Shown: positions 24,721-36,300 of the stretch, one piece after another
Numbering within the stretch: position 1 is the first letter of the stretch
Layout of the letters: each line of letters starts with the position of its first letter
Origin: Nymphaea colorata
Lineage: Eukaryota; Streptophyta; Magnoliopsida; Nymphaeales; Nymphaeaceae
Direction: 5' to 3'
NCBI RefSeq assembly: GCF_008831285.2
Contig: NC_045148.1
Location: forward strand, 9,927,001-9,987,000
DNA length: 60,000 nucleotides
Translations under genes and position numbers: made by a program
Notes under the pieces: generated by a model
Seen by the model: only the letters and a program-made list of their open reading frames with translations
Databases searched by the model: none
Told to the model about the DNA's origin: nothing

Positions 24721-25653
24721 GATCAACGGCTCTTAAGCTGTCCTTTTTTTTTTGTTTTTTTGTTTTTTTTTTCTCAAACATTCGCTCTCCCCAATCCTTG
24801 TTCCTCTCCTTATACTTTTCATTCATTTCCTCAACTCTTTAGTTCCCTCCCTAAGTTCATCCACCACCACCACCACAGCTGCCAGCACTGTCCTCCGATG
24901 GATGCGGGCCTGCCGGGCTTCCGTCGGATTGACGGAGGCCAGCAGGCCGACTGGCATCGGGGGACAATGTCGGTGGCCGCCTCTCTCCCTTCCCCAACTC
25001 TTTAGTTTCATGATTTTTATGAGCAGATAAGTGGAAAACTTCATCCATCTATTAGTGTCAAAAGAAGAGGTTGGAAAAGGGAGACTGACCGACAACATTT
25101 CCCGACTCTGGCGGAAAGACTAGACTTCCGTCAGGAAGGTAGAGGCCTGGTGGGCCGCAGGTATAAGGAAATGGCACCAGTTGTCGCGGTTGTGGAAGAG
25201 ATGGCCAGATGGGGGCTGGAGGGAGGGAGGGAGAGAAGGATCGGGGAGAGAAAAAGAGCGGCAAAAAAAAAAATTTAAAGGAACAGCTTGAAACGATTCT
25301 CATCAATTGTTCATTTGACAAATATTTGTTATATATATATAAGCCATTCCGGTTTTGCATGTTTTATAAATTTAATTTTCGTGCAATTTAACTGAAAATA
25401 TACGGCCGACAGGCTTCGTTCAGGTTGTTCAATTTTTCTCGAAGTTTGTGGTCACGATCCCGAAACATCAAAGCGTCGTTACGTTTATATTATGCCTTCA
25501 AAAGTGCATCTTTTATTTTTCAAAAGGAACGGGAGAGTGATCGGTTTCAGACGAAGAAGTAATATTAAATGTGGAGGGTGCATCCAAAGTTGTGTCGACG
25601 AAATCTTATCCGAAATAAAAAACAATACGCACTTATCTTAATGACACGAGGAA

Positions 25654-25655
<2 letters not shown>
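24721..25655. other. Intergenic region with a GC-richer patch
   Basis: A T-rich tract lies at about 24745-24772. A moderately GC-rich patch at about 24890-25220 has open frames on both strands (for example 24679-25005 plus and 24823-25098 minus), but none with a recognisable domain. It could be a decayed gene or repeat fragment. Confidence 0.35.
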
Positions 25656-25751
<96 letters not shown>

Positions 25752-25888
25752 AAACTGTAATTCATGATACATTTAGTTGTGGTGAAGTGAGCCACATTAA
25801 ATTTCAAAATTTAAAATGTACTTAAGTTTAGTAATGGTTTATGATATTTTTAAACCATTCGGCAACAAATTTAACATTCAGCAAATTG

Positions 25889-25958
<70 letters not shown>

Positions 25959-26100
25959 AAATTTGAAAATGTAATTCATGATACATTTAGTTGTGGTGAA
26001 GTGAGCTACATTAAATTTCAAAATTTAAAAGGTACTTAAGTTTAATAATGGTTTATGATATTTTTAAACCATTCGGCAACAAATTTAACATTCAGCAAAT

Positions 26101-26156
<56 letters not shown>

Positions 26157-26334
26157 ATATAATTAAAAATTTGAAACTGTAATTCATGATACATTTAGTT
26201 GTGGTGAAGTGAGCCACATTAAATTTCAAAATTTAAAAGGTACTTAAGTTTAGTAAATGGTTTATGATATTTTTAAACCATTCGTCAACAAATTTAACAT
26301 TCAGCAAATTGATATATATATATATATATATATA
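25656..26334. repeat. Mosaic array: 145-bp unit x3 between (TA)n arrays
   Basis: (TA)n runs at about 25656-25749 (47 units), 25890-25954, 26103-26160 and 26312-26334 alternate with three near-identical non-TA blocks starting near 25750, 25960 and 26165. Each block contains GTAATTCATGATACATTTAG and GTTGTGGTGAAGTGAGC and ends CATTCAGCAAATTG just before the next TA run. TA runs differ in length while the blocks are highly conserved. Confidence 0.93.
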
Positions 26335-27422
26335 AGGTTCAACCGGCTCCAATTTTTTACTGTTTCAAAAGTGGAAAAGCCAAAAAGGCGATTAAGAACA
26401 TGCCTCATACTTGTGTATGCACTGTCGTTCTTTTAAAAAAAAAAAATCAAACTAAGATCAAATTGATAGGGTGCTATGTGATTAATAAAAGGAAAAAACA
26501 ACCTTCATCGTATTCATTTCTACCTGGATTCATGGTTTACTTTTTTGCGATTGAGAAACCGAAAGCCTGTTGGCAGAAGTAGAACTATTGTCAGAAAGTT
26601 TACTGCTAGGAGTAATTTTTGATCGATTTTGTTCCACTGCAAGTGTTGTCACAAGCATCCAGCTGCCTTCTTTTAGGTGACAGTTTTTTTGGTAAGTTCT
26701 TTTCATGTATGTAAAGGTGCTCAAGTTTAGTGGTAGAATAAAAACACCTTTGAGCTTTATGTTTTCTTTTCTTTTATCGCTTCTTTTATATATATAATGC
26801 TGGCATTTAAATTATTAGAAAAAAACATAAAACATAGGAGTGTTTCGTTTACCTTTTCAAAAGTTGGCGAAAAAAAAATATACAAGTGTTTTTAGAAAGT
26901 TTGTTGAGTTAATTCTCAATGCAAAGAAGTCGCTTACATGGAAAAGTTGACGAGAATCAAACTTCCAAACATGGGAATCCGACGCCTGTGTGCATAGGAT
27001 TTCCATAGCATTTCACAAATCAACAGACGCTAAATGCCATAACTTCAGTGATTTAACGGATGTAAGTTGTGGATAATAAATAAATTCCCACTAAAAGAAA
27101 CTGAAACTTCGTGAGGAATCCAATTTCTGCGTTGAAATGGTAATGACTATTAAATTATGCATGACTAAATTCGTCCAAGATGTGGATATATGCAAAATGA
27201 AGCGCTTTAATGAGATCCACACTCACATTTTCCTCGTTAATTAATAGTGGTCTACGAAATTAGAGCAACCCATGAACAAACAAACAAGGATGAAAGTTCT
27301 CAAGGAAAGAGGCAGACCTTGTCTAGCGGTTCATCCAAGGGCCATTTTTCCCCTTCTCTGATTTCTCTGATCTCAATTTCCTGGTGTAGTAACAACTGAT
27401 TTAGTTCTACCAGTTCCTTTCC
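26335..27422. other. Intergenic region, no gene seen
   Basis: AT-rich, with short open frames lacking motifs. Confidence 0.45.
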
Positions 27423-27618
27423 TTAATAGAAGAAGAAGAATAAGAAGAGAATATTCAAATCCCACGAACACATGGAGATTCTGGTGTTCGGAATCCCGGT
27501 GGAGGCGCTGCCTGAGTCGGCAAGGACCATAGCTAGGGTTTCTTGCCGTTGCAGATCCACCTGATCCTGGGAAAATGGAATCCCATGGGATTTGCAGGTC
27601 CCATAGGACTCAGGACTT

Positions 27619-27842
27619 CTGGGCGATTCATAGATGGTCGAGCACAGACTCGAACAAAACAAGAAAAGAGAACAAACATGGGAAGGAAAAAAGGATGGGA
27701 ATTCGCCACTCACCCCCAATGATCCTCCTCTTCCTTCTGTGACACACCGCAATGTGAGAGAGAAGAGAGAGCAGAGCAGAGCAGGGCGAGAGAGAGAGAG
27801 AAAGAAAGATGAGGCAGAACTCGAGTCGGGAGTATTTATACG
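27619..27842 (-). promoter_or_regulatory. Orphan promoter-like region with possible 5' UTR intron
   Basis: On the minus strand a perfect plant TATA box (TATAAATA, 27840-27833) is followed by a C/T-rich leader (the plus strand is GA-rich at about 27760-27810). A donor-like GTGAGT is at 27713-27708. A pyrimidine-rich stretch ends in an acceptor-like CGCCCAG at 27625-27619, giving a 95-bp candidate intron. Further on, a telo-box-type AAACCCTAG occurs at about 27540-27532, as seen in many plant leaders. No continuing coding exon could be recognised below it. It may be the 5' end of a truncated gene or of a non-coding transcript. Confidence 0.35.
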
Positions 27843-28714
27843 TTCTTTTTGTGGGACCCACTACAGCTAAGCAACGACCAACCGGATCCCCGCTCATGAT
27901 CAGATCCAATCTTCGAGTGTTTAAAAATCTGGATTTTGGACCTGGATTTGAAGTATATCCGAAAACCAAAGCTCATGCCCTTTTCTTTTCTTTTGTAAAA
28001 TTTTAAGGACAGGATCAATACATTATTAGAGAAGGCATATCCGGGTTTTATTTTTAAATGATTTTAAAATATTAGCATTCAAAAAATGAAAAATAGAATA
28101 GTGTTGGTTACTGTTCTTTATAATATTGGATAAATCATTCGGATAATAAATCCTTGATAACAGTCATTGTGCACTTGTAAATAGGTATTTAATATTTGAG
28201 GGGATAACAAATCACTACTCAAAAAGTTGGTAAATAAGTAGGCAAACTTAAAGAGATTTTGATGAAATAATAAATAACTACTCAACTTTTAACAAATTAT
28301 TAAATAAGTGCTCACCTTTTGGAAGAAATTCTCAAAGAACTGCATACTGCCAAAAACATTAATTTTGATATTGAAATGATAACTTATATTTTATTTAAAG
28401 ATGAAAACATCATTTGTGGGCCGAGAATTAATGTTTTCAGGTTTTTGAGAATCTCTTTCAAAAGCTGAGCATTCTCTGTTATTTTTTTGAAGTGAAACAG
28501 CAATTTATTATTTGCCCCAAAGTCAGACCCCTTCTTGTCACTTTTTCAAAAGAAAAATCTTTCAAATAAAAAAAGAAAAACTAATATGCTTAACATTACA
28601 CACAAAAGAAAAACATTACGGATTCGTCTCCATAATTTCGTCTTACAAGAAAAAAAGAGTTAAAAGAAAATTCTTAAATTGAAGCGACTAAAAAATAACA
28701 ACTTGTGGTTGTGG
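27843..28714. other. Intergenic region, no gene seen
   Basis: AT-rich DNA with repeated words around AAATAAGT and ACTCAACTTT at about 28210-28330. No gene recognised. Confidence 0.4.
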
Positions 28715-28970
28715 TTAGACCTGAGTAACGGGTTGGGTACCCATCCTGCAGGTCGGGCCCGGGCCTGATGTGAAGCTCGGGTTGGCCTGGCCCGGTTCAT
28801 TTATATTTTAAAATTTTTAAAAATTTAATAATAATATATTATTATTAAAATATATTGTATATTATTAAAAAATATTTTATAATTAAATAAATATTTTTTA
28901 TTACAAAACGGGTCGAGCCGGGCCGAGCCGGGTCGAACCGCGGGCTGAGACCCAAGCTATCTCGTGGGGC
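28715..28970. mobile_element. Non-autonomous element with GGGCC arms and AT core
   Basis: A GC-rich left arm (CGGGTTGGGTACCC, GGTCGGGCCCGGGCC) and a GC-rich right arm (GGGTCGAGCCGGGCCGAGCC) enclose about 120 bp of nearly pure A/T. This is the architecture of the hAT-type MITE at 55441-55660. Clear termini and a target duplication were not found here. Confidence 0.4.
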
Positions 28971-28974
28971 TTAA

Positions 28975-29002
28975 CTCTAAACCCTAACCCTAAACCCTAA
29001 AG
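28975..29002. repeat. Interstitial telomere-like repeat (CCCTAAA)
   Basis: Reads CTCTAAACCCTAACCCTAAA then CCCTAAA, about four units of the Arabidopsis-type telomere motif with one shortened unit. It directly follows the GGGCC-armed element. Confidence 0.85.
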
Positions 29003-31432
29003 CCAAAAAAGTTTTCGGTGACTATGGCCATATGTTTTCTTCTACAATTCTTACACGCAAATTCACCACAATGGAAAATTTTCACATGAAAAGGGGAAAA
29101 CAGGAAACAAATCCACCAAATGGCCACCTAAAAGAAAACAATGATCAGTTTAAAATCCGAATTTCAAAAAGAAAAATTGTTCAAAGCGGTCACAGATCTA
29201 ACCAGCGGAGTCTCCGCGAACTGTGATGCGCAGAGAGTCGGCAGAATCTATGAACTGTCATTAACTGAAAATTTGCAGAAGTAACATTAGTTAATGGTTT
29301 CTGCAATTATATATTCACAAAAAGTTGCTGACAAACACCGGCAGCTTCTGCCGGTGGCGGCACATGATCTACTGGCTCCGCCTCTGCTAGCATACCAACC
29401 TGAAGATCCCAAGTCGAAGGGATGTCTTGAATTTGAATACTGTGTGCAGCCTGACAGAAGAAAACCAGGCAAGGTTGGCTTCCAATGGGCGTGACGGTGA
29501 CCAAATCTTTCACTGCCTGGGTTCAGTTTTCTTATCAAACCAATGAAGAGTCCAATGTACACTAAAGATGGATGATCATGCAAAGAAGAAAACTATTTCT
29601 GCCTTGGAAATTGAATTTTTTGCTGGATACAAACAGAGTGAGATGGGCTGAGAAGAAGCATGTCTCATTTTTTTAAAGGAATACAATTGAAATGGAGCAA
29701 CAAACAAACTATAATCCCAAGGAATATGCCTCAAAACCTGTGAACGAATCCCTCTTAGGCGCCCGCTTTTTCTCGAAAACCACCTACCTTTTTTTAAAAA
29801 AAATTAGTGGCGTTTCTAAATTAGTTGTGTTCTTTGGTCAGAATTGATTAAGCCTGGGAGGTGCATGTTTACCATGTCATGTTCTTGTTGTCTTTCGATG
29901 TGGTGCACAACTTTAAGAATCTTTCATAACATTGACTTCAGAAAGATGCCTCAGATATCCAAACTTAACTTTTTTTTTTTTTAATTTCTGACTTAAATAA
30001 ATCACACCAAGGTTAAGAGATTAATCGCTAAGCTAGCGGTGTAAAACTCCGAGCCTAGTGCCTTCGTACTACAGTCAGAGAAAACACATTTTTTTCAAAA
30101 AAATGTGATAAATTAAATGGCTGTTTAAACCTTAAAAAAACACTTTTTTAAAAAAAAAAACATTTAACGCATTTTTTCATGCTTTTTCGTATTTTTTCGT
30201 ATTTTTTTTTTCAGTTTTTTTAGTGCCAAACAGTTTTCTTTTTATTTTTTATTTTTTATTTGTTGCAAATCTACTTATCTTTTGATGTTGGTGTTATTAG
30301 TTTCTCACTTATTTGAACCTTACTATATGTTCTTTGTATGTGTTGAAGAGAAACAACCCTACTGGATGCCGGCCTCTTACCTTTCCTTGTAAAAAACTGA
30401 GTCGCAGAAACCTGCAAAATGATAAAGAAACCAAAAATGAGTTATAGAATAAGAAAGAATCCGCTTTAGGACGTTTGAGTTGAAAAAGGTCAAGAGTTCA
30501 ATACCCCGTAGTGCATCATTATTGGCAAACTCTAATCTAAGAGAGAGAGAGAGAGAGGGGTCATGCATGCACCATGCTCCATGCATTATTTGGCTACTTT
30601 GTTTTAGATGCTTTAGTTGTTAACATTAAATTGATCCAATTAAAGTTCTAGTGCTCCAAATCCACGTAGTTGGATGTGGACACTATAGCGAACACCACCT
30701 TCATACCAGCCATTTTATGTCACATTCTTTTCATTTGAGACCACCTTTTGTGCTCGAAATTAAAGGACATTAATCTTGCAAAACTTGGTTTAGCTGAATT
30801 TTAATTGTTACGATAGATAGATGAAAGGAGAAAAAGATGGAGTCGTCATGTTGGCAGCATGCATAGCGAATAGAAAATTGTCAATTGGTTCTTCTAGCTG
30901 CGCTTCAGATTTTAAAAAGCGTACCAGAAAGAATATACTCAGTAGAAATGGAGTGGTAGGTGCAGATTCTCTAAATAATTTTGAAGCAAAACAAAGAAAA
31001 TGGTGCGAAAGAATGGATTCTCTGATAATTATAATGTTCAACCTCCTGAATATTCCTTTAATTATTCATTTGACTTCAATTGTAAGTGTTCTAATTGGGC
31101 CAAAACTTAAAAGCTTTTCTCAAAAAACAAAAAAGGGAAGTGGAAGCCTCCATTTGATGATCCAAGGACTTTCTTTTCTTGAGTATGGGTTTTCATCAGC
31201 GAGGTGTGTGTGTATATGTGTATATAGTAATTAGTGAGTGAACGGTGTCTCTGGCTATCAAGAGTCATCCATATCTATCATTTAAGAAGGCTGTCTAATC
31301 ATTCTTGATAAATGATCGAGAGAAGAAAAAAATGTATGAATTAATACCAAATGAATAAAATGTCTCACTTTTTTTCACATTTTTTCTCTCAATTGTCTAT
31401 CATTATGGATAAGATAACTCTCATGAGTGAGT
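29003..31432. other. Intergenic region, no gene seen
   Basis: Open frames at 29294-29494 (plus) and 29307-29513 (minus) are complementary and carry no motif; the one at 30821-31234 (plus, 137 codons) has no recognised family. T-rich and A-rich runs are frequent around 30090-30260. A (GA)n run is at about 30541-30558. Confidence 0.4.
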
Positions 31433-31917
31433 TAGGTGATGATTCTAGACAGCTATATATATATATATTAGAAAATTTTACTCGTTTTATATAAAAATTT
31501 TGAAAAATGATATTTCGACCCTAGTCACTTTATTTCACATGTAAAAAAAAAAAGAAAAATTCTCAATTTTGAGGGATAATTTTGTCCATAATTAAAAAAA
31601 TCACATTTTCGCAAATTTTTTTAAAGTGCAACATACATTTCATAAAAACTATCGAACATGAGCTTAAATTTCAGTGTTCAATTAATTTCAAAATTACAAT
31701 GTACAAGAGAGAGAAAGCTATATATATGTGGAGAGAGAAAGAGATTCTGAGACCTGCAGGGGGAGGGGGAACACAGAGAAGAGCCATTCCGAAGCCAAAG
31801 TAAAAAACTTGTTCCAAAATCACACTGAGATTCAAATTCGGATCTAAATCCGAGTCTCAGATCCTAAATCATACCTTAGGTGATGATTCTAGACAGCCAT
31901 ATATATATATATATACC
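31433..31917. repeat. Direct repeats of a 25-bp motif with TA tail, 444 bp apart
   Basis: TTAGGTGATGATTCTAGACA is followed by GC(T/C) and a (TA)n run both at about 31433-31470 and at about 31877-31917. The intervening DNA contains no recognised element. Confidence 0.8.
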
Positions 31918-32790
31918 AAACCCCATAAATTTGTGTTAAAAGATATTTTAAACATAATGTTAACCTCCGACTATATTAATCCTAATTTAACATGAATAAT
32001 GTCTTAGGAAAATATTTGTTGAATGTTGTAAATACGATATTTTCATGATTGAAGGTGTTTGTAGATGCCATAACTTAATTTATACCATAAAATTATTTTA
32101 TACATTGTGATTATTCAACATGTTGATTCTTAGTTTCACAGATACACAATTCAAACAGTTCTTTGTGTTGTACCGACACGCAAATGCACCACGTTCTCCA
32201 AAACACACACACACATATAGTAAACAAATTTAAAATGGCTGCCAAAATGTTTATTAGCCATAGTTTATGGTGTAACAACCGTTTAAGAGGCTTTTAACTA
32301 TCATTTATGGTACTTTTAGTGACATATTAAAATCATTCAAATCATGCACATGGTATTCAGACTTTGGATAAATGATGATAGAGTGATATCGAAAGCCGGC
32401 GGCCAATTAATGCTTATTAACAAGTTCAGATGCTTTATGAATATCAACCTTCTTTAATTAAATTCAAGCATGTGCTCATGATCTAAATGTGATTAATTTA
32501 TTCGGAAGATCTCGAAAAGATTCACATTTATTCGGAAGATCTTGAAAAAAAATTGTATACAATGATATGACATGGATCAGTCAACAACTACTGCAAACGG
32601 ATTCAATGGTGTTGTAATTCTGATGTTAATTTAGTATTAAAACTTAAGTGAACTTGGTTCCAGTTATATGGAATAGTCTTAGTGGATTTGGATATTAGCT
32701 TTATGGTCAATAAAAAATTTGTTAATCATATATTTAATGTTTCTTAAAAAAAAATCATGTCTTGGCCCCTAAGATCAATGTGTTTTGATT
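31918..32790. other. Intergenic region, no gene seen
   Basis: AT-rich. ATTTATTCGGAAGATCT(T/C)G occurs twice at about 32497 and 32527. No gene recognised. Confidence 0.4.
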
Positions 32791-32871
32791 AGAAAATCTT
32801 AAAACTTATTGGTGGAAATTAAAATCTTAAAACTTATTGGTGCAAATTAAAATCTTAAAAACTTATTGCAC
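32791..32871. repeat. Tandem repeat, 27-bp unit x3
   Basis: Three successive copies of AAAATCTTAAAACTTATTGG with a short linker, starting near 32791, 32819 and 32848; the last copy has one extra A and is truncated. Confidence 0.88.
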
Positions 32872-33185
32872 AATCTTCTTGTATCATTTATCATTTGGGC
32901 AGTTAGAGAGAAACCCAAACTAACATCTTCGTTCGGATCTCATTTCCGATGTCGGTTCTGCTTGGGAGGTCCGGGGTTTTATCAAAATCCTCGGATTTCA
33001 TATCCATGACAAGGCTCTGAGATCAAGTGGGTTCGGACCTCATGCGCATATCTAAGATCCATTAAAAGAAGCCATGGCGCTGGGGCTTGAAACCCGAAAG
33101 AGGAGTATCATTTAAATTTCTGATACGAGTTGGAATCTGATGTCTCCAACATTGGTAGCAACATATGTTTGGATAATATTAATCA

Positions 33186-33340
33186 GGGCGGAGTCAGGAT
33201 TTTCTTGAGAGGCGGACCGACAGTCCAATCTCTGGATCTGAGTAGGACCAAATTGAATTCAAATCTAAAAAATACACGACACAATTAAAAAATTATATTT
33301 TTTTCAATGTAATTTTTTTTTTCATTGGCCAGCCATGGCA
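33186..33340. mobile_element. MITE-like GGCGGAG element, one end
   Basis: Starts GGGCGGAGTCAGGATTTTCT and contains TAGGACCAAATTGAATTCAA followed by an A/T-rich core. The element at 41884-42066 contains the same words in reverse complement, so both belong to one family. The far end is not clear here. Confidence 0.5.
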
Positions 33341-36300
33341 GCATGTTTGAATCTGGATTATATAATTTTGATACCAAAGAACATGCTTAATTGAAACTTG
33401 GCCTTGTCTAGAAAAGTGGGGCTGGCATACCCTTGCAAACACGAGATGCAGAACATGTGTCCCGAAGTATTTACGCATGACATTCAAGGTTAACCCACGG
33501 CATCAGCCTGTTCAAGGAATGCCCTGGAATGCTGTAACAAGGCGCGTTCACGAAGAATGCAGGGTACCGATCAAAGGTGTTGAACCTTTGGATCTGAATA
33601 AGCTCGTGATAGGCAGGATCTAGATCTTGTTAAGGTTAAAATACAATCGTTTTTAAAGAGATTCAACGAAAGAATCAAAACAAAATAAATCAAAATTAAT
33701 GATAAAAAAAAAAGAAAATCATTCCACAAAATCAGAATGCTTATCGTTGCCAATGGTTGCCAAGATTATCGAAACTTCACCTATTTAAGTTCTTTTTATG
33801 TTTGTGTAATCAAGGCTCAAGATTACCTTCGATGATGGAAAACCATAGTTTTTCATTCTTATTTGTACTGCTTCTTTTATATTTTTTCAACAGATCTATG
33901 GACTGGTGCAGTGAAGCACTGTTGCTCGCAGTAATGGAAGTTGCGCATTTTCATTTCATGGAAAATGGAAAGTTAATGTACAATAGGTAACGAAAGAGTA
34001 TATGATCGGTATGACAATCGGCACACGAACAAAAGTGATTCTCGCTGGAACATACATACGATAGTTCTGAGTCGATTGAATCCCTAACTGCAGTAAGGAT
34101 CGTGATATCTTCTCCGTATCGATCGTGAGTGCATCATCCCCATCAGGTCACTGGAGCCGTCATCGTTCATCTTTCTTCTGCTGCAAATCCAAGGTAACCA
34201 AATGAAACTGATTCTAGATGTATAGTGAATCTAGATATCAGTTAAAAGGGGACATGAAAGTCAGGGACAGTATGAGATAAATATGGGGAAATGGAAATCG
34301 GAATTGTGTATGCTCGCATTAATGGCCGACTCCATTTGCTGATCACTGTTACGGGTGGAATAAACTTAACCAAAGAGTTCAATCTCTGATCCAACAAGTT
34401 GCTAATTTTGTTAGTTGGTTGTTTCTTGTTGCTGTTGGCCCTTCCTGTCTGTCTATCTGCTTTCAAATTTCAATCCAACTCCAAGACTCAAATGACAGAT
34501 GACATCAGAGTTTTTTTCTTCTGCAGCTACCCAGTTGACATGTCCATTGGCCTTTGTTTTCAGAACAAAATCATGAAGAGATTATAGCATATTGTTCCAT
34601 GAGGACTTGACGGCAATCACCTCAAGGACTTTTCACTGAACAAAATTTGATACTTTATGTTTCTTCTTCTGCTTCATCACTTCTGTATTTTCTGGATTAT
34701 CTTTTACATAGAATCAAGACATTCTAAATCACTAAACTTTGGTGAATCATAAATTGTAGATCTTTGACGTCCGTGATTTTTTGTTAGACATTTGAAGAAG
34801 GCATTGAGACTTTCTTTCTTTTTTCTCTCTCTCTAAAGAAGAAAAATTCTACTGCTGCATAAATTGCTTGAGACACATTATGTAATCCCTCGATCACCGT
34901 GACCGCGACACGGATGGTAATAGCTGGATGATAGAGAATTATCTAGTCAGGGTGTGCTTGTTTACTTCATATGAAAATTTTAAGCAGGGGCAGAGGAGTG
35001 TACACACTGTGCGGGCAATTGCCACCACAGACTTACAAAAAAAAGAATGCTTACTTTTATATTGATCATTTCAGGAAAATCTTTCTCCTTTACATATTGG
35101 TGTCCCTGAAAAAAATTAAAATTTTATAATGATGCTTTTTAACCAGAACGTTCTGGCTCCACCCTTACACGCGGGATCTCAAATTTATAAGCATTGGAAA
35201 CTCTGGTTTTTGAAACTAACATGCACTTGAGCGGTTCAAATTGCATTTTCACAAATCCTGAACTTGATCCCGGTGAACATGAATCTATTCGTGAACTCTC
35301 AATGAATTTCACGCTGCCCTAAATTAATTGAAGGAGTTAGATTCAGATTTTGGATGAAGGAAGGTCCTCTGCCAAATCAAACTGCCCATGAGTTGCATTC
35401 GATTTTAGAAACCTTTAATGCCAGATATCTTGGAGTCTTCAAAAGAAATCTTAAATGAAATCTGAATTCTGTGATTGATCTGGTTCTGTTTTCGTCATCT
35501 AATCTGGTATGACTGGAGTTGGATTTGAGTAAGTGATCTGAGAAAATCCAAATGGGGAGAAGGGGTGCAACAAGATTTCTATCTCTAACAACGTTTCATC
35601 ACCACCTTGGTCTATTCCAAGATCCCAAGTGGATATTTTTCCAAACCAGGCTCAAATTAGATTGATCACAAGCCTATCTATGGCTTGCTTCGATTTCAGC
35701 ATTATCTGCAATTGGATCATTGTGGATATGATTTACTTTCATGCAGTATTAGGTAAATTTCATAACCACAAATCTTGTGATACTTTCTAAAATATCGCAA
35801 TGTTAACTAGAAAAACAAAGAAAACAGGAAAATATCGTGATATATTGACAAAACGTTAAAAATGAATTTAACATGGTTTTAACGTGATTTTATAGCAATT
35901 TTTTACGATTATTTATTTATTTTTTTATTTCATTTTCTGTTTTTATTTGTTTCAACTTGTGTTTCAGTTTTATTTCCTCTTGTTTTAGTTCTGTAACTTG
36001 ACCTCTTTAATGCAATGCAATACTTATTGGACTTTCATTTCTTGCATTTTTGCCTAACATTTTGATTTTTCTTATTTTTTTTAAAAGCTACCACATTTTC
36101 CAAAAAAAAAAACAACTTTGCCGATTTTTAAAATCCGAGAAGTGTATCTGAAACTTTATGAACAGACCAAGCTAGAATGAAGGGAAGGACGCTTGGCTTA
36201 CAACCTTGGTCCAAGCGTGATTTGCTAGGTATCTGCCTAACAGCTTGCCTCATCCCAAAAAAATAAAAAAATAAAAAAATCTAAAAGACTTGATGAATTT

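Noticed and set aside
25569-25760. Open frame across the (TA)n array with a long Tyr-Ile run
   Set aside because: Microsatellite artefact, as are similar frames at 6195-6463, 22971-23168 and 58520-58705.
34399-34587. Frame with a hydrophobic Leu-rich start resembling a signal peptide
   Set aside because: Begins with TTG, is only 62 codons, and the rest lacks any motif or paired exon.
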